A model generated the notes under the pieces. That model was not told the origin of the DNA. It worked only from the letters and a program-made list of their open reading frames with translations, and made no database searches. Position numbers and translations under genes: made by a program. Below are positions 1 to 11,890 of a stretch of DNA of 64,000 bases, one piece after another. The DNA lies in assembly GCA_036250195.1 (NCBI GenBank), contig JAVHZZ010000006.1, positions 160,573,224 through 160,637,223 on the forward strand, written 5' to 3'. The first letter of the stretch is position 1. Each line of letters begins with the position of its first letter. This stretch comes from Mixophyes australis. Lineage: Eukaryota > Chordata > Amphibia > Anura > Limnodynastidae.

Positions 1-954
1 CGCAACATATTAAATTTTAGATTTAATATACAAAAGTACAGGGCATACAGATATAAAAAAATATGAATAAACAATAGATTGACATAACAAGCAAAACAGT
101 TTAAAATAAAAGTGGTTACATTCAGAGTAGCACTTACGTGAATTGCCTTCTCTGGCCAAGTAAAATTGGCTTGGAAGATGGACAGCTTAGCAATGTGAGT
201 TTATTTTCCAAAAAGTCTGACAATTTGTTGTACCTGGTCTCAGCCTTTTAAAGACACTTCCACACCTCTTTCTACCCCCAGGGGGTTGTGTCCTGTGACA
301 CATTTTTCAATCACCATTTGCATGTTGTCTGATTTACTACTCAATTCTACTATGTGACCTAATTTTTCCGTGGAGCATCACACAGACCCTATTTTATTAT
401 TAATAAATCTTATGACTTTGTCCATCTTTTGATACCAAACATGATGACAATGTGACATACTTTTTCCAAAGATGTGTGATTTTAGCTCTTCCCGGATACC
501 ACCCGTACCTGTCATTCACAACCCTGGTGTGATTTCTGCTCTTCAGTATGGAGTAGTATCCGCATTTCCCAAAATATGGACTATGAAGACATTTTCCTTT
601 GAAGCTCATATTTCTATATACCTGTATAGGCCTTCAAAATGTTGCGTTGGGCTTCAAGGATGTCCAGCTGTGACCAGCCCCACAAGGTCTATTCAGGTGT
701 CTAAAAACTAACTTGTGTCAGGGTATATCTCACAGCAAGAGTTCTTTAAAGCTGGCATAGATGACACTCTATTCTTCTCACATTGGAATGTACAAATACA
801 TATACAACAAACTTTCTGTCTTCACATTTACACTTTAGTAGCTGAACTTATCATTGGATTCATTTGATATAACATATTTACACTCCATTAATGATTTATC
901 CCTTATTCCCCACAATTATGTGATGGGTTAACCCTTATAAATAACTGTAGGTTC
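1..954. other. No recognisable gene
   Basis: AT-rich sequence. No coding segment, terminal inverted repeat or transposon protein fragment was recognised here on either strand. Confidence 0.5.
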
Positions 955-1112
955 TCTATGTTCACGACAGTGATCATAAAATATTAAGGGGAATAATGAT
1001 GACATGATGTGAGAAGGATGACATAATGTGGAAAAAATAGCAATGACTACCGAGTTTGTGACTACCAGCACTAGGCTAGCAGCAAAAGGGATAATATCAT
1101 TAGGAGGGGGGA
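955..1112. repeat. Degenerate minisatellite (GGGAATAATGATGACATGATG type)
   Basis: Short imperfect units built around GGGGAATAATGATGACATGATGTG. The same motif builds the longer tracts at 6640-7145 and, more distantly, 19925-20295, so this is one repeat family seen three times. Confidence 0.5.
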
Positions 1113-1139
1113 CTCCATGCAATTTTTTTTAATTCTAAT

Positions 1140-1513
1140 TTTTACCACTGTATAGAGCCAGTGGCTGTAATGCCGCCAGACCCACATGCTGAACTTAGAC
1201 TAGTCCTAGTGTTGGTGCAAGAGATACAGCAGAAAAACAAGTTACTTTGACAGCTGTAGAGCTGGATACGGCTGTGACTGCGTGTGCTCTAATTTGACAC
1301 ACCCCTTTTGTGCATAGACTGCAGCAACATAACCCTTCCCCTCCCAGGACACTCTCCAATGTAGTAGGCTGTAGTATATGTCCTTTGCACTCACCAGCGT
1401 AAGGAACAGGCCTGCATTCACGGCCGTATATACTGGTTTTGGGCATGCGCAGAGTGATTTTACATTTCATACTCTCAAAATCGTATGGTACATGCCTTGA
1501 TGAATCAGGCCCA
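1140..1513. mobile_element. Possible MITE right half (ends ATGAATCAGGCCC)
   Basis: The right edge ends in ATGAATCAGGCCC, a terminal-repeat type that also opens the segment at 7154 in inverted orientation (GGGCCTGATTCAG). I could not find a matching left end, so this is probably a truncated DNA-transposon derivative. No coding capacity was seen. Confidence 0.3.
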
Positions 1514-1587
1514 ATATGTGTGTGTTGGTATGAGGGATAATGATGACATAGGGGGAAATTCAGCTTGGCGCGATATGCCACAATGTG

Positions 1588-2283
1588 TGTCACAACCATG
1601 AGGATGAAAATGGTGACTCCTACCAGCAGCTGGTGCTATTGAGTACTGAGGCGCAGAATTTAACACACCTCTGGTTTTCACCAGGGACCACCGCAAGGAA
1701 GTATGGATTCTGCAGCAAGAGGCGTGCGGGTCGCGGCCCTCAGTATCAGTTAGCTGCAGAGGTGACTAGCGAGGCTGTAGTGATGGTGCAGCAGAGTACA
1801 GGATGAAGGCCTGGATGTAGCAAAGCACAACCGAAGATGAGTCAGCAGAACTGGGTCAATACCAGAGAGACAGTCAAAATCAGAGGCAGGAGAATGGTCA
1901 GGAAACCGAGTCAGAACCAGGAAATCACTCTAAGCCAGATTCAGGAGCCAAAGAAGAAGTCAGGAACAAGCCGGGGTCAGAATGCAAATCAGCATACTGG
2001 AAACAGGAACAAATACTGGAGCAAGGCAAAAGACCAAATACTCTGGCACCTTACTGGTGTCAGAGTGATCTTTAAATAGAAGGAAGTACTCCTTGATTGA
2101 TGATTTTCGGCAGTAAAAACTCAGCCAACAGCTAGGCAGGGAAAGATTGTCTCTTGTGATGGAATGCGATGCTCTGCGCATGCGTGCGAATCAGGAGAGG
2201 AGAATGTCCCATCACTATGCAACGGGAATTGGGAATCGCAAAGGGGCGTCCATCTAGGAGTAGAAGCAGGACGGCGCTTGACA
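1588..2283 (-). repeat. 3' LTR of decayed Ty3/gypsy element 1
   Basis: On the minus strand this 696-bp LTR begins TGTCAAGCGCC at 2283 and ends TTGTGACA at 1588. Its terminal 180 bp reappears at 6322-6514 beside gag, so it belongs to the same element. The promoter region is legible: TATTTAAA near 2076-2083, an imperfect hairpin (CTCTGACACC / GGTGCCAGAG), then GCCAGAGTAT at 2038-2047, the expected transcript start. The pol frame runs on into this LTR. The inner neighbour is a purine-rich tract (minus strand, about 2287-2303) followed by TAC, the same polypurine-tract arrangement as in the intact element at 26.6 kb. Confidence 0.85.
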
Positions 2284-5200
2284 GTACTGTCTCGTCTCTT
2301 CTTAGTCAGGGTTTCTAAGGTAACCTCCCTCTCATTCTTAAACTTAGCTAATAAACAAGGGGCATAAATCTCTTGCACATCAACCCAATCCAACCTCTCC
2401 TCTGGGCCATAACCCTTCCAGTCGATGAGATATTGGTGACGACCTCTGGAAATACGTAAATCTAAAATCCGATTGATCTCATACTCCTCCTCATGCTCAG
2501 TGTTCACTGGAACCGGGGAAGCAGATCTCTTTACAAATTTGTTTAGGATGAGCTTGAGTGACGGAGGAGGTGCAGTGAAAGTGACTGGATTAATGATTTG
2601 TGTGATCTGAAAAGGCCCAATATAACGAGGAGCGAGCTTCATGGTAGGAACTCGAAGTCTCAAATTCCCTGTGGACAAACACACTCAGTCGCCAACTTGA
2701 ACACTAGGAACCGGTCTACGGTGACGATTAGTGCTGGACTTGTAGCGTTGGGAGGATTCCAATAACTTAGATCAAGCCTATGACCATATTTGGGAGAAAT
2801 CCTGAATGAGACTCTGCATGGCCAGGAGAGAAGAACCAGGTTCAGACATTTCAGGTAGGAGAGGGTGGAGCGCATAGGTGAGAAAGAATGGAGATGAACC
2901 AGTGGAGATGTGTACATGGTTATTATGAGCAAATTCTGCCCCAGAAAACGAAAACGACTCCATTCAGATGGATTGCTCGAGGAAGAAGTCCTGAGGAAAT
3001 GCTCCAGATTGACCCTTTAGGTCTGGCTGAGGATGGTAGCCTGATAAAAATTTTAGACAGACACCCAACTCTTTGCAAAATAATCTCCAGAACTTGGGGA
3101 CAACCATGAAGGCGGAAAATCTCTTTGATAAAAAGATTGGCAAGAACAGAGGCCATAGGGAGTCCCTTGAGAGGGATGAAATGAGCCAGTTTGCAAAATC
3201 TATCCACTACTACCCAGATGGTATCGAATCCATGACTAGATTGTAGATCAGTGACAAAATCCAGAGAAATACTAGTCCATGGTCTCTCTGGAATAGGAAG
3301 TGGAAGCAGAGATCCCGATGGTGATTGTCTAGGCGTGTTATGTCTGGCACAGACTTCACAAGCAGAAACATAAGCTTGCACATCTGTTTGGATAGAGGGC
3401 CACCAATAATGCCTAGAGATGAGTGAGAGTTGACACTGGCATGACCGGCGAACAAGGAATCATGGGCCCATTTGAGAGCCTTAAGACGAAGCCTTGGAAC
3501 AAGAAATGAACAGCGAATGGGTGGAACTTTGGATGATGTTCTGGTGAGGGCCACAATACTGGCAGTGTCCAATATTGTTCTGGGGTGGGAAGAGGATGGA
3601 GATTGTTATCAAAAGAACGGCCCTAATATTCTTAACCCCAGGTCGAAAGGTTAAAATGAGGTTAAAGCGGGCAAAAAACAAGGATCAATGGGCCTGGCAC
3701 AGGTTCAAATATTGAGCTGTTTGAAGGTGAGAATCTTATGGTCGGTGTAAATGGTAACAGCATGCTCAGCCTCCTCTACTAAGTGTCTCCACTGCTCTAA
3801 AGCAGTCTTAATGGCCAATAACTCCTTATCCCCAATGCTGTAGTTTTGTTTACTAGGGGAGAATCTTCTGGAACAAAAACTACAGGGATGAAACTTCCCA
3901 GTAGATTCTTTCTGTGAAAGAATGGCTCCTATACCAATGGAGGAGGCATCAATTTCAATGTAGAAAGACCGAGGCAAATCAGTTTGTTGAAAAATTGGGG
4001 TGGAGGAGAATGCCCTCTTTAAGAATTGGAAGGCGCTGAGAGCCTCAGGAGAGCACGATTTGGATGCTCCCTTGCAGATGAGAGCAGTGAAATAAGACAA
4101 GAGAAGTTTGGATAAAATGCCGATACTAATTGGCGAACCCAATAAAGTGTTGAATCACCTTGAGACCCGAAGGTTGTGGCCAATTGAGGATGGCGGTAAC
4201 TTTCCACGGATCCATGGATAGACTGGAACCAGACACCATATAACTTAGGAAAAGGACCTGAGGAACCTCAAAAACACACTATACCAGTTTGCAATATAGA
4301 AAGTCGAGGCGTAGTCGAGAGAGAACCTCCTTGACATGACCTCGGTGAGACTCTAGTTCTTTGGAGAATATTGAAATGTCATCTAGGTACACAACAACGG
4401 ATAGATAATAATAGATCTCGGGAAATCTCAGTAACGAACTCCTGGAAGACCGCTGGGGCACTGCACAGGCCAATGGGCATCACTAGATATTCGTAGTGGC
4501 CATCCCGGTTGTTAAAAGCGGTCTTCCATTCATCTCCTTTATGTATCCTGATCAAGTTATAGGCCCCTCTGAGGTCTAATTTGGTGAACACCGTGGCACC
4601 TTTGATCGGGTCGAAACGAGAGGTATAGGGTACCTATTCTTCATAGTAATGGCATTGTTTTGCCTGTAATCAATACATGGTCTCAAAGAACCATCTTGTT
4701 ACTTGACAAAGAAGAATCCTCCACCAGCGGGTGAGGAACACTTTCGAGGAGACATATTCAGTCATAGTTTGAGTCTCGGGAAGGAAAAGAGAGTAGGTTC
4801 TCCCCGAGGAATCTTCTTTCTCGGAATAAGCTCAGTGGGACAATCCCAAGGGTGGTGAGGTGGGAAAATCTCAGCGGCAGTCTTGAAAGCATCTTCGAAG
4901 GAGGCGTACTCTGACGGAAGACTATGACTTGGTTTCAAACATGGCACCTGATAGAGAGGGCACGTAAACATCAATCTCTGCAGAGCGGACCTCAAGAAGT
5001 AACCAGATCTTGTTGCCAATCAAATTGTGGTGAGTGGTCCCTTAACCAGGGCAACCCTAAAATTATCGGGTTGATAGTCTGTGGAAGAACCAGAAAGGAG
5101 ATCCATTCAAAATGGAGGAGACCAACCTGTAGTTGAATATGACTAGTGCTCTGGGAAATAGATCTATTGGCTAGCCAGTTGCCATCCACCGCTGTCAGAA

Positions 5201-5395
5201 CGAGAGGTTACGACAATGGTTCCAGGGGTAAGTGAAGGTTGGCCGCCAGATTTGCGGAAATGAAGTTTCCCACATAATCCAAGTCCACGAAGGCCTGGAG
5301 GAAGGCTGGATCCTTGGAAGAATGAATGATGATAGGCTTCAAGAAATCAGTTTTACTTCAAGGACAGGGGGAAGACGTCATTAGCCAAAGACCGA
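2121..5395 (-). pseudogene. pol: Decayed Ty3/gypsy pol (PR-RT-RH-IN-chromodomain), element 1
   Basis: Minus-strand remains of a chromodomain-type Ty3/gypsy polyprotein, broken by many stops and frameshifts. In pol order: protease near 5290-5190, where the catalytic Asp-Ser-Gly is replaced; reverse transcriptase near 4760-4280, with the YLDD active site still readable near 4400; RNase H near 4000-3710 with the IEIDASSIG and TDHK motifs; integrase near 3570-2900, including the VVDRF motif and part of the HHCC zinc region; and a chromodomain near 2525-2390 (EYEINRILD...WKGYGPEERLDW). Every domain is recognisable by similarity to the intact pol at 23.3-26.7 kb. It cannot encode a functional polyprotein. 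The number of lesions suggests an old insertion. Confidence 0.9.
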
Positions 5396-6308
5396 CCTTT
5401 CTGACACCGACTAGGACCTTGAATGTTGCCAGGGTCAGCGCAGTAGAGGCAAAGATGATTCTTAAACCTTTGTTCCCGTTCCTCTAGTGTTAGACGAGAA
5501 CACCTGATTTGCATGGGTTCCGCAGGAGGAATAGTTGAGTTTTGAAAGGTGGCAGCCAAGCGTGGAGTAGCCTGGCGAGAATGTTCCCGTTCCTGAGTCT
5601 GTTCCAGAAATCGGATTTCAACTTTGATACATAAAGAGATGAGGTCATCTAGCATGGTAGGTTATTCCCTAGAGGTCAATTCATCCTTAATTAGATCTGA
5701 CAGCTCCTGCTAGAAAGCTGCTACAAGTGCCTCATTATTCCATTTTAGTTCTGAGGCGAGAGTCCTGAACTGAACTGCGTACTGGCCCACAGTAAGACTT
5801 CCCTGACATAGCTTCAGGCGCAACCCGACCTGGCTCATCGAACACTTTTCTGAAGGTCTCAATAAAGGAAGAGGAATTCTGCAAAAGGGGGTCATCATGC
5901 TCTCAGAGAGGGGAGGTCCATGCTAGAGCTTGATCCGTGAGCAGCAAAATAATGTATGCCACCTTGGCTCGTTCAGACGAAAAAATTCCAGGTGAACTGG
6001 ATGGCACACCTGTTGAGGAACCCTCTGCATTTCTTTGGATCACCACCATAATTGTCAGGAGGTGAAATGTGAATCCCACTAGCAGAATTGAAAGTAACTG
6101 AAGAAGACGTGCTGACAACAGAGGATGTGGGTGCAGCAGAAACTCCAGAAGGAGTCAGAGTTCTATGCAGGGAATCCAGCTATGTAGCCAGTCCCTATAG
6201 ACACTGCAAGAGTTGCGTCTGATTAACCTCCTGTTGATCGACACGGCGTGCCAACTGCTGCAGAAGGTCAGCGGCGGAGAGAGCACCGTTGCCTCCAGTA
6301 TTTGACAT
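5353..6308 (-). pseudogene. gag: Decayed Ty3/gypsy gag, element 1
   Basis: Minus-strand gag remnant starting at the ATG at 6308, exactly 13 nt after the LTR end. The N-terminal pattern (an A-X-DLLQQLARRVDQQ-like segment) matches gag of the intact element. The middle carries the conserved QALAW and LRQGSHTVGQY-like segments, and the C-terminus keeps CLYCAD, but the knuckle histidine is lost. Several frames are needed to follow it. The slippery heptamer present in the other two elements is not intact at this gag/pol junction. Confidence 0.85.
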
Positions 6309-6309
6309 G

Positions 6310-6319
6310 GCCAGAGTAT
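6310..6319 (-). promoter_or_regulatory. Putative self-priming primer-binding site, element 1
   Basis: On the minus strand this reads ATACTCTGGC and lies in the 13-nt leader between the LTR end (6322) and the gag ATG (6308). It is exactly complementary to GCCAGAGTAT in the element's own 3' LTR (2038-2047), which sits 31-32 nt from TATTTAAA. No TGG typical of tRNA primer sites follows the LTR. Function is inferred from Tf1/sushi-type elements. Confidence 0.6.
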
Positions 6320-6321
6320 AC

Positions 6322-6514
6322 TGTCACAACTACGAGGATGAAGATGGTGACACCTACCAGCAGTTGGCGCTAATGAGTACTGAGGCGCAGAATCTATTAC
6401 GCTTCTGGTTTTCAACAGGGAGCCCTGCAAGGAAGTATAGACTCGCTGAAAGAGGCATGCAGGTCGCGGCCCTCAGTATTAGTTAACTGGAGAGGTGAAG
6501 AGTCAGCAGAAACA
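6322..6514 (-). repeat. 5' LTR remnant of Ty3/gypsy element 1 (promoter part missing)
   Basis: Matches 1588-1850 of the 3' LTR from its TGTCACAAC end, with an internal gap of about 60 bp, and stops matching at about 6514. The part that would carry the TATA box and transcript start is gone, so this end is truncated and no target-site duplication can be recovered. Confidence 0.75.
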
Positions 6515-6639
6515 CATTGCGACTGAGTATTTACTCAAACCTCCATTTATGTTATATTGCGTCCCATAGAGATGAGAGAACAAAATGAGTGGAGATTCTG
6601 TATCGTAATAACCGGCAAAGTAGGCAGACAAATAGTGAT

Positions 6640-7145
6640 AAAACATTATGTGGGGGGATTGTGATGACATAATGGGGCATATTCAATTAGGTTTTTGGGC
6701 CGCAATTATGCGCGTCTACACAAGTCCCTTACCGCAACACCGAGGATTTCTGTGCACTTCCCATAGGGTTGCAAAGGGAAATCTGTGTGGGGGGAACAGT
6801 AATGAAATGACATGGGGGAATTAATGATGACACATGTGGAGGGAGTATGATGACATATCTTGGGGTGAATAGAGATGACAGAATGTGGAGGGGAATAATG
6901 ATTACAGGATATAGTGATGAAATAATGTGGGGAAAAATAGCGGTAATATAATATGGGGGGAAATAGTGATGTGGGAGGGGGGTGGTGATAACATGATGTG
7001 GGGTGGGATAATGATGACGTACTGGTGAGGGAATAGTGATGACATACCTTGGGGGAAATAGTGATGACATCATTTGAGGGGAATAGTGTAATGTGTGTGT
7101 ATGTGGAGGGGGAAATAATGATTACATGATGTGGGGAGATTGTAA
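6640..7145. repeat. Minisatellite tract with embedded MITE end
   Basis: Irregular repeats of a 20-28 bp unit resembling GGGGAATAGTGATGACATGATGTG. Between about 6686 and 6780 it is interrupted by GGGGCATATTCAATTAG-type sequence, which resembles the terminal repeat of the MITE at 54456. The GTG-rich strand gives spurious open frames; no gene is supported. Confidence 0.6.
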
Positions 7146-7153
7146 TGACATAG

Positions 7154-7400
7154 GGCCTGATTCAGTAGCGATCTTATCTTGTGCGGAAGTTGCGATGAGT
7201 ATTTTAGGAACAAACGGGGAGATAAGAAATTTTGCAAATCAATAAGGAACGGAAAGTTCAAATAAACGCCCACCTTCAGTTCTTTACACAACATAACATA
7301 AGATGTTACGGATCCTAAGCAGTTAGTTCATCTTAAGATCCGCTTCTTAACTTCCGTTTCTTATTTAAACGAAAAAAAGTGTTACGTAACGGCAAATGTG
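7154..7400. mobile_element. Possible left end of a Harbinger-like element
   Basis: Starts GGGCCTGATTCAGTAG and contains inverted stretches of the AAGATAAG / CTTAAGATCC kind. The end type matches the inverted end at 1513. It lies upstream of the Harbinger-type Myb-like pseudogene at 9.4-12.5 kb, so it could be that element's left terminus. A convincing right terminus was not found; the 19.7-19.9 kb segment shares only a CTTAAG-rich character. Confidence 0.3.
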
Positions 7401-7734
7401 GGAGGTGCGAAGAGTTTGTTTACAAATGTTAAAACACAATCGAAGTGTATTTATGCAAGACAGTTGTAACCTCATTATTCGTTTTAACACTTACATGTTT
7501 AGAGAACCTGGAACAAATGACTTTGAAGTGTTTTTAATGAGCTAAATCAATACACCATCTTATTTACCTACATAAAAGATTGTGTAATGTGTTTGTTGTG
7601 TTTGTTTGTGTTTCAGTTGAACTGAGCGCATGTGGATGCAAATGCTTCTAATTCGCTAGCATAAATAAATATGCATATTAATATTTTGAAATAATATATG
7701 CCCAAAAATTGTATCCTGATCGTTACAAAATGCG

Positions 7735-7875
7735 TAGCGTACTTTTCCATAATCAGTACATAGGAGAGTACATACAACCTCCACAAGTAGAAAGGGCGTG
7801 AGTCAGGAATCAAACTCATGACTCCATTGTTGAAAGGTTTATTGGCTAACCACTAAGGCAACATTCATTTAGAAA
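7735..7875 (-). repeat. tRNA-derived SINE
   Basis: On the minus strand it shows the tRNA-like head CCTTAGTGGTTAGCC and then GAGTTTGATTCCTGAC, a B-box-like segment, followed by a SINE body related to those at 8003, 13225, 18130 and 19005. Confidence 0.65.
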
Positions 7876-8002
7876 AAAGAGCGAGAAGCTTGACAATACA
7901 TCATGCGTGCTACAGATGTAAGAGCTAGATAATAGTACTTCAAGAAAAAAGACAACACAACACAGCCACACTTCCTTATTAACCAAAAATAAATGCCAGT
8001 TA

Positions 8003-8110
8003 AGTACCTTAGTGGTTAGCACTTCTGTCTCACAACACTGGCATCATGAGTTTGAATACCAAATACGGCCTTAGCATCTGTGTGCAGCTTGTGGGCCTAA
8101 ATCATTAATG
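8003..8110 (+). repeat. tRNA-derived SINE head
   Basis: CCTTAGTGGTTAGCACTTCTG, then ATGAGTTTGAATACC, matches the A-box/B-box layout of the SINE family in this window. The body is short and decayed. Confidence 0.65.
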
Positions 8111-9394
8111 AAAGGAACACAACAGGAACTTTGCCCAAACCAGTCTTATTTTTAAAATTTGCAAGGTCTACAATTAGGATAGTATTTAGATAAAGTAATG
8201 GTTTGTTTTTATGTAACACACAAACACTTGATTTTTACTCTGTCATTCAAATGTGATCTACAACATGCTCTACCACAATGGTAAATCCTAGCAAGGGGGG
8301 TGTGGACATTTGGCATTGAGATGTGTACACTGCGCTTAGCAATTAGTATGAGACATGTACACCTGGACTCGCAATTCAATGGGTAGCTAGAAGCAGCTGT
8401 GCTCTTCCATTAGTCCTGCTCTTTTTCAATTTATTACAGGCAAACACATTGTTAGACACTTGGAAGACATTATTGCAGTGAGTACTATTTGATATGTCTA
8501 TAGAGATATTACATAGCTTGTTAGGAATAGTAAATTAACTGTTTATACATCAAGCAATGTAAGTGTAATTTGTCACTTTGCATGAGTCATGTATTCCTGT
8601 ATATACTGGTGAAAAGTGTCACATTAGAGCTACACTCTTCTAATGGGTTTCCCACACAAAACCCAGGAATAAGCACACTATAGCATTGTTGGCCTGAATC
8701 TTTGAAATGTCTTTAATGAATATCTTTTGACCACCAAAAATATGTTAAATATCCACAGCAATATTAATAATCCTTATGCCTTTCTTTTGCACTCTTCTTA
8801 GAGTTTTTGGCCTTTAAGAAAAATTTTAAAAATGAGCATTTTAGCTGCTCTGGCCCACCATTTGGATATTGGTGAGTACTCTGTGCCGTAAACAATGCAG
8901 ATGAAGTTGATCTAGTAATGGAATTTTTCAGGTCCTTAGAAGGGTTTTGAGGGCTATTACTGGATGAGAAATGAATTGCATTATTTGAAATTACATACAC
9001 CTGTATTGATAATTGTTTTAACACTTTGTTGTTTGGAGTTTCGTACTGATGCTGTATAGTTTATTCTCTCATTTCTTATTTGCTGATGTTGCATTTGCCA
9101 ATATATAAGTTTAGCATTTTCAAAATAATTGGGGGTTGGGGGGGGGGGATTACAATGTAAGGTAGTTTAAAATGTACTGTTTGTAAAAAGGTGATTTTTT
9201 TTTTTTTTGCAAGGTCACTTTTGGACATGTTACAGGTCTATAATTCAAATGCATACGCATTTATATTCTAATGTTCATGTACTTGCAAACTATGTAGGAG
9301 CCTGTGGAATGCATTGCTTTTCTTAAGCATGCAATCAATTTGATTTAGGGGGGTCGGGGGGGATTAAACAATGTAAATGTTTTACATTTGTAGT
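8111..9394. other. No recognisable gene
   Basis: AT-rich sequence with homopolymer runs (T near 9193, G near 9130). It lies upstream of the Myb-like pseudogene and may be the 5' part of the same DNA transposon. No domain was recognised. Confidence 0.4.
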
Positions 9395-10537
9395 TGTTTT
9401 GCCAGATGGCAACAAAACTTTACATTTAAAGAATTAGAAATATTGGTGGAACTGACAATTGAAAACTTCCACTCGCACAATAGATGTCTGTTTGAAAAAA
9501 CATGCCATTGTGAAGATATAACGCAACAAGTGAACGCCATCGCTCCTTTTTGGGCGGACGCACAATGAAGTTAAGAAACGGTAAAATTAATAGGTTGTCA
9601 AAATCCAAAAATATTTTGAGATCACTCTAAACATAGTTCAAGACTCACGACTGTTACCTTGAAACATATTTTACCAGTGTAAGTCATTTGTATTTGAAGG
9701 CCAGATTTGTACATAGGAAATGTGCATTGTAGTGTCAAAGAGTATTTGTACAAATTTACATGTTACTTTCAGTCAGTTATCCACCCAGGCCAAGGAACAC
9801 ACATTTAGTAGTGTGTGTGAGTATGTTTTTTGACGTGTAAATTGTAACAGAACAATGTGATGTTCCCTGGTTTTTACTTTAAAAATTGTTAACTTAATAT
9901 ATTTATCTCTTTGGTACAGCTGGGCTGACTATAAACAAAATTTAAAGAAAAAACTTATAGTGGCAAGGAGGCACGCTCAAGGAACAGGACGTCATATTAA
10001 CACCCTTTGAGGAGCGAGCAAGTGCGGCAATTTCAGAGGAGTCTCTTGTTGGGGTTGGCCGAATTGATACCGGCAGCGGCCCACCCCTAACACAGCCGTT
10101 ATCTCCCCTAGGTACATTTGGACTATATACTTTTGTTGTCTGTTAACGTTTGTGTTTTGTTTATGAACATGTTGCACCTCTATCAGTATGCACATCATAC
10201 TGACTCTAATTTCTTTTCTCATTCTCAAATGTGTTAATCTTTGGTTGTAATCTAACTCTAAACATAAAATCTGATTCATTTTAATGGATGTATTACTATT
10301 GTCATTTATATTTTTCTTAATCTTTTTTGTTAAATTATTTGACAGATCCGGTGTAGAAGGCACAAAGTCAAGCTGCAACTACAAATATAGAACAAGTGGA
10401 GCTGGCTGCCCGTGATGTTGAGGCCCCTCAGAGGGAGCCTGCAGAACTCTTGAGGCAGCAGACAGTTTTGCACATAAGCCAACACTTTGAATCTGCCACT
10501 CAGTCCGTTGACTTCAGCGTTCGTAATATGTTCAATA

Positions 10538-10545
10538 CCCTAACC
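10538..10545. repeat. Left 8-bp target duplication CCCTAACC
   Basis: Matches 12078-12085 exactly. Eight bp is the usual hAT target-duplication length. Confidence 0.85.
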
Positions 10546-10611
10546 CGGCGGTTCCCAAAGTGTGCACCACGGCTCCCAGGGGTGCCGCGGCGCTGTCACC
10601 GGGGTGCCGCG

Positions 10612-10810
10612 AGCCAGCCATAGGAAAAAACAAAGAGCACATAAACTTGCCAATCCGCGCGGCGCCGGGGCCCAGCAGACTCCTCTCTCCCACAGCAGTC
10701 ACTGACGTCGATATTCAGTGACTGCTGCAGGAGAGAGGAGGCTGCTGGGTCCCATGCGCCGCGCGGTTTGGTAAGTTTATGTGCTCTTTGTTTTTTTCTT
10801 ATGGCTGGCT
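10612..10810. repeat. Large imperfect inverted repeat inside the hAT
   Basis: Arms of roughly 95 bp, from AGCCAGCCATAGG on the left to CTTATGGCTGGCT on the right, close on a centre near 10705 (CAGTCACTGA ... TCAGTGACTG). The RNA or single strand would form a long, nearly continuous hairpin. Confidence 0.85.
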
Positions 10811-11890
10811 TGCGGCAGAGGAGTGAGAGGGAGTGTGACAACGGGGCAGGCAGCGGGCAGACAGCGGGGCACAGCGGGGCAGACAGCGGGGCAGACAGCG
10901 GGCAGACAGAGGGGCACAGCGGGGCAGACAGCGGGCAGACATAGGGGCACAGCAGGGTAGTCAGCGGGCAGACAGAGGGGCACAGCGGGGCAGACAGAGG
11001 GGCACAGCGGGGCAGACAGCGGGCAGACAGAGGGACACAGCGGGGCAGACGGGCACAGCGGGGCAGACAGAGGGGCAGACAGAGGGACACAGTGGGACAG
11101 ACAGAGGGGCACAGCGGGGCAGACGGTGGGCAGACAGAGGGGCACAGCAGGGCAGATGGCGGGCAGACAGAGGGGCACAGCGGGGCAGACAGGGGGCAGA
11201 CAGAGGGGCAGACAGCGGGGCAGAGAAGTGTGACAGCGGGGCAGACAGAGGGGCAGATAAGTGTGACAGAGGGGCAGACAGCGGGGCAGGGAAGTGTGAC
11301 AGAGGGGCAGACAGCAGGGTAGAGAAGTGTGACAGCGGGGCAGACAGCGGGGCAGACAGAGGGGCAGACAGAGGGGCAGAGGAGGATGACAGCGGGGCAG
11401 AGGAGGGGGACATCGTGAGAGGGGCAGTGGAGGGGGACACAGCGTGAGAGGGGCAGTGGAGGGGGACACAGCGTGAGAGGGGTAGTGGAGGGGGACACAG
11501 CGTGAGAGGGGCAGTGGAGGGGGACACAGCATGAGAGGGGCAGTGGAGGGGGACACAGCGTGAGAGGGGCAGTGGAGGGGGACACAGCGTGAGAGGGGCA
11601 GTGGAGGGGGACACAGAGGGCAGAGGAGGGGACAGCGTGACAAAGGGCAGAGGAGGGGGGGACAGCGTGACAAAGGGCAGAGGAGGGGGGGACATCGTGA
11701 GAGAGGGCAGAGGAGGGGGACATGGTGAGAGAGGGCAGAGGAGGGGGGACATCGTGACAGAGAGCAGAGGAGAGGGGACAGTGTGACAGAGGGCAGAGGG
11801 GGCAGTGTGAGAGAGGGCAGTGTGTCTGGATGCAGAGGGGGCAGTGTGTCTGGATGCAGAGGGGGCAGAGTGCCTGAGGGCAGAGTGTCT
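10811..11890. repeat. GC-rich VNTR (GGGGCAGACAG / GGGGACACAGCG units)
   Basis: About 1.1 kb of short interleaved units: GGGGCAGACAG and GGGGCACAGC in the first half, then 30-35 bp GAGAGGGGCAGTGGAGGGGGACACAGC-like units from about 11400, then GGGCAGAGGAGGGG units. All three minus-strand frames stay open for hundreds of codons only because the unit lacks stops; they are not genes. The purine bias (G-rich plus strand) could favour R-loops or G-quadruplexes; that is inference. Confidence 0.9.

Noticed and set aside
472..711. 79-codon plus-strand open frame
   Set aside because: No recognisable domain, overlaps an antisense frame of similar length, and no splice or promoter context was seen.
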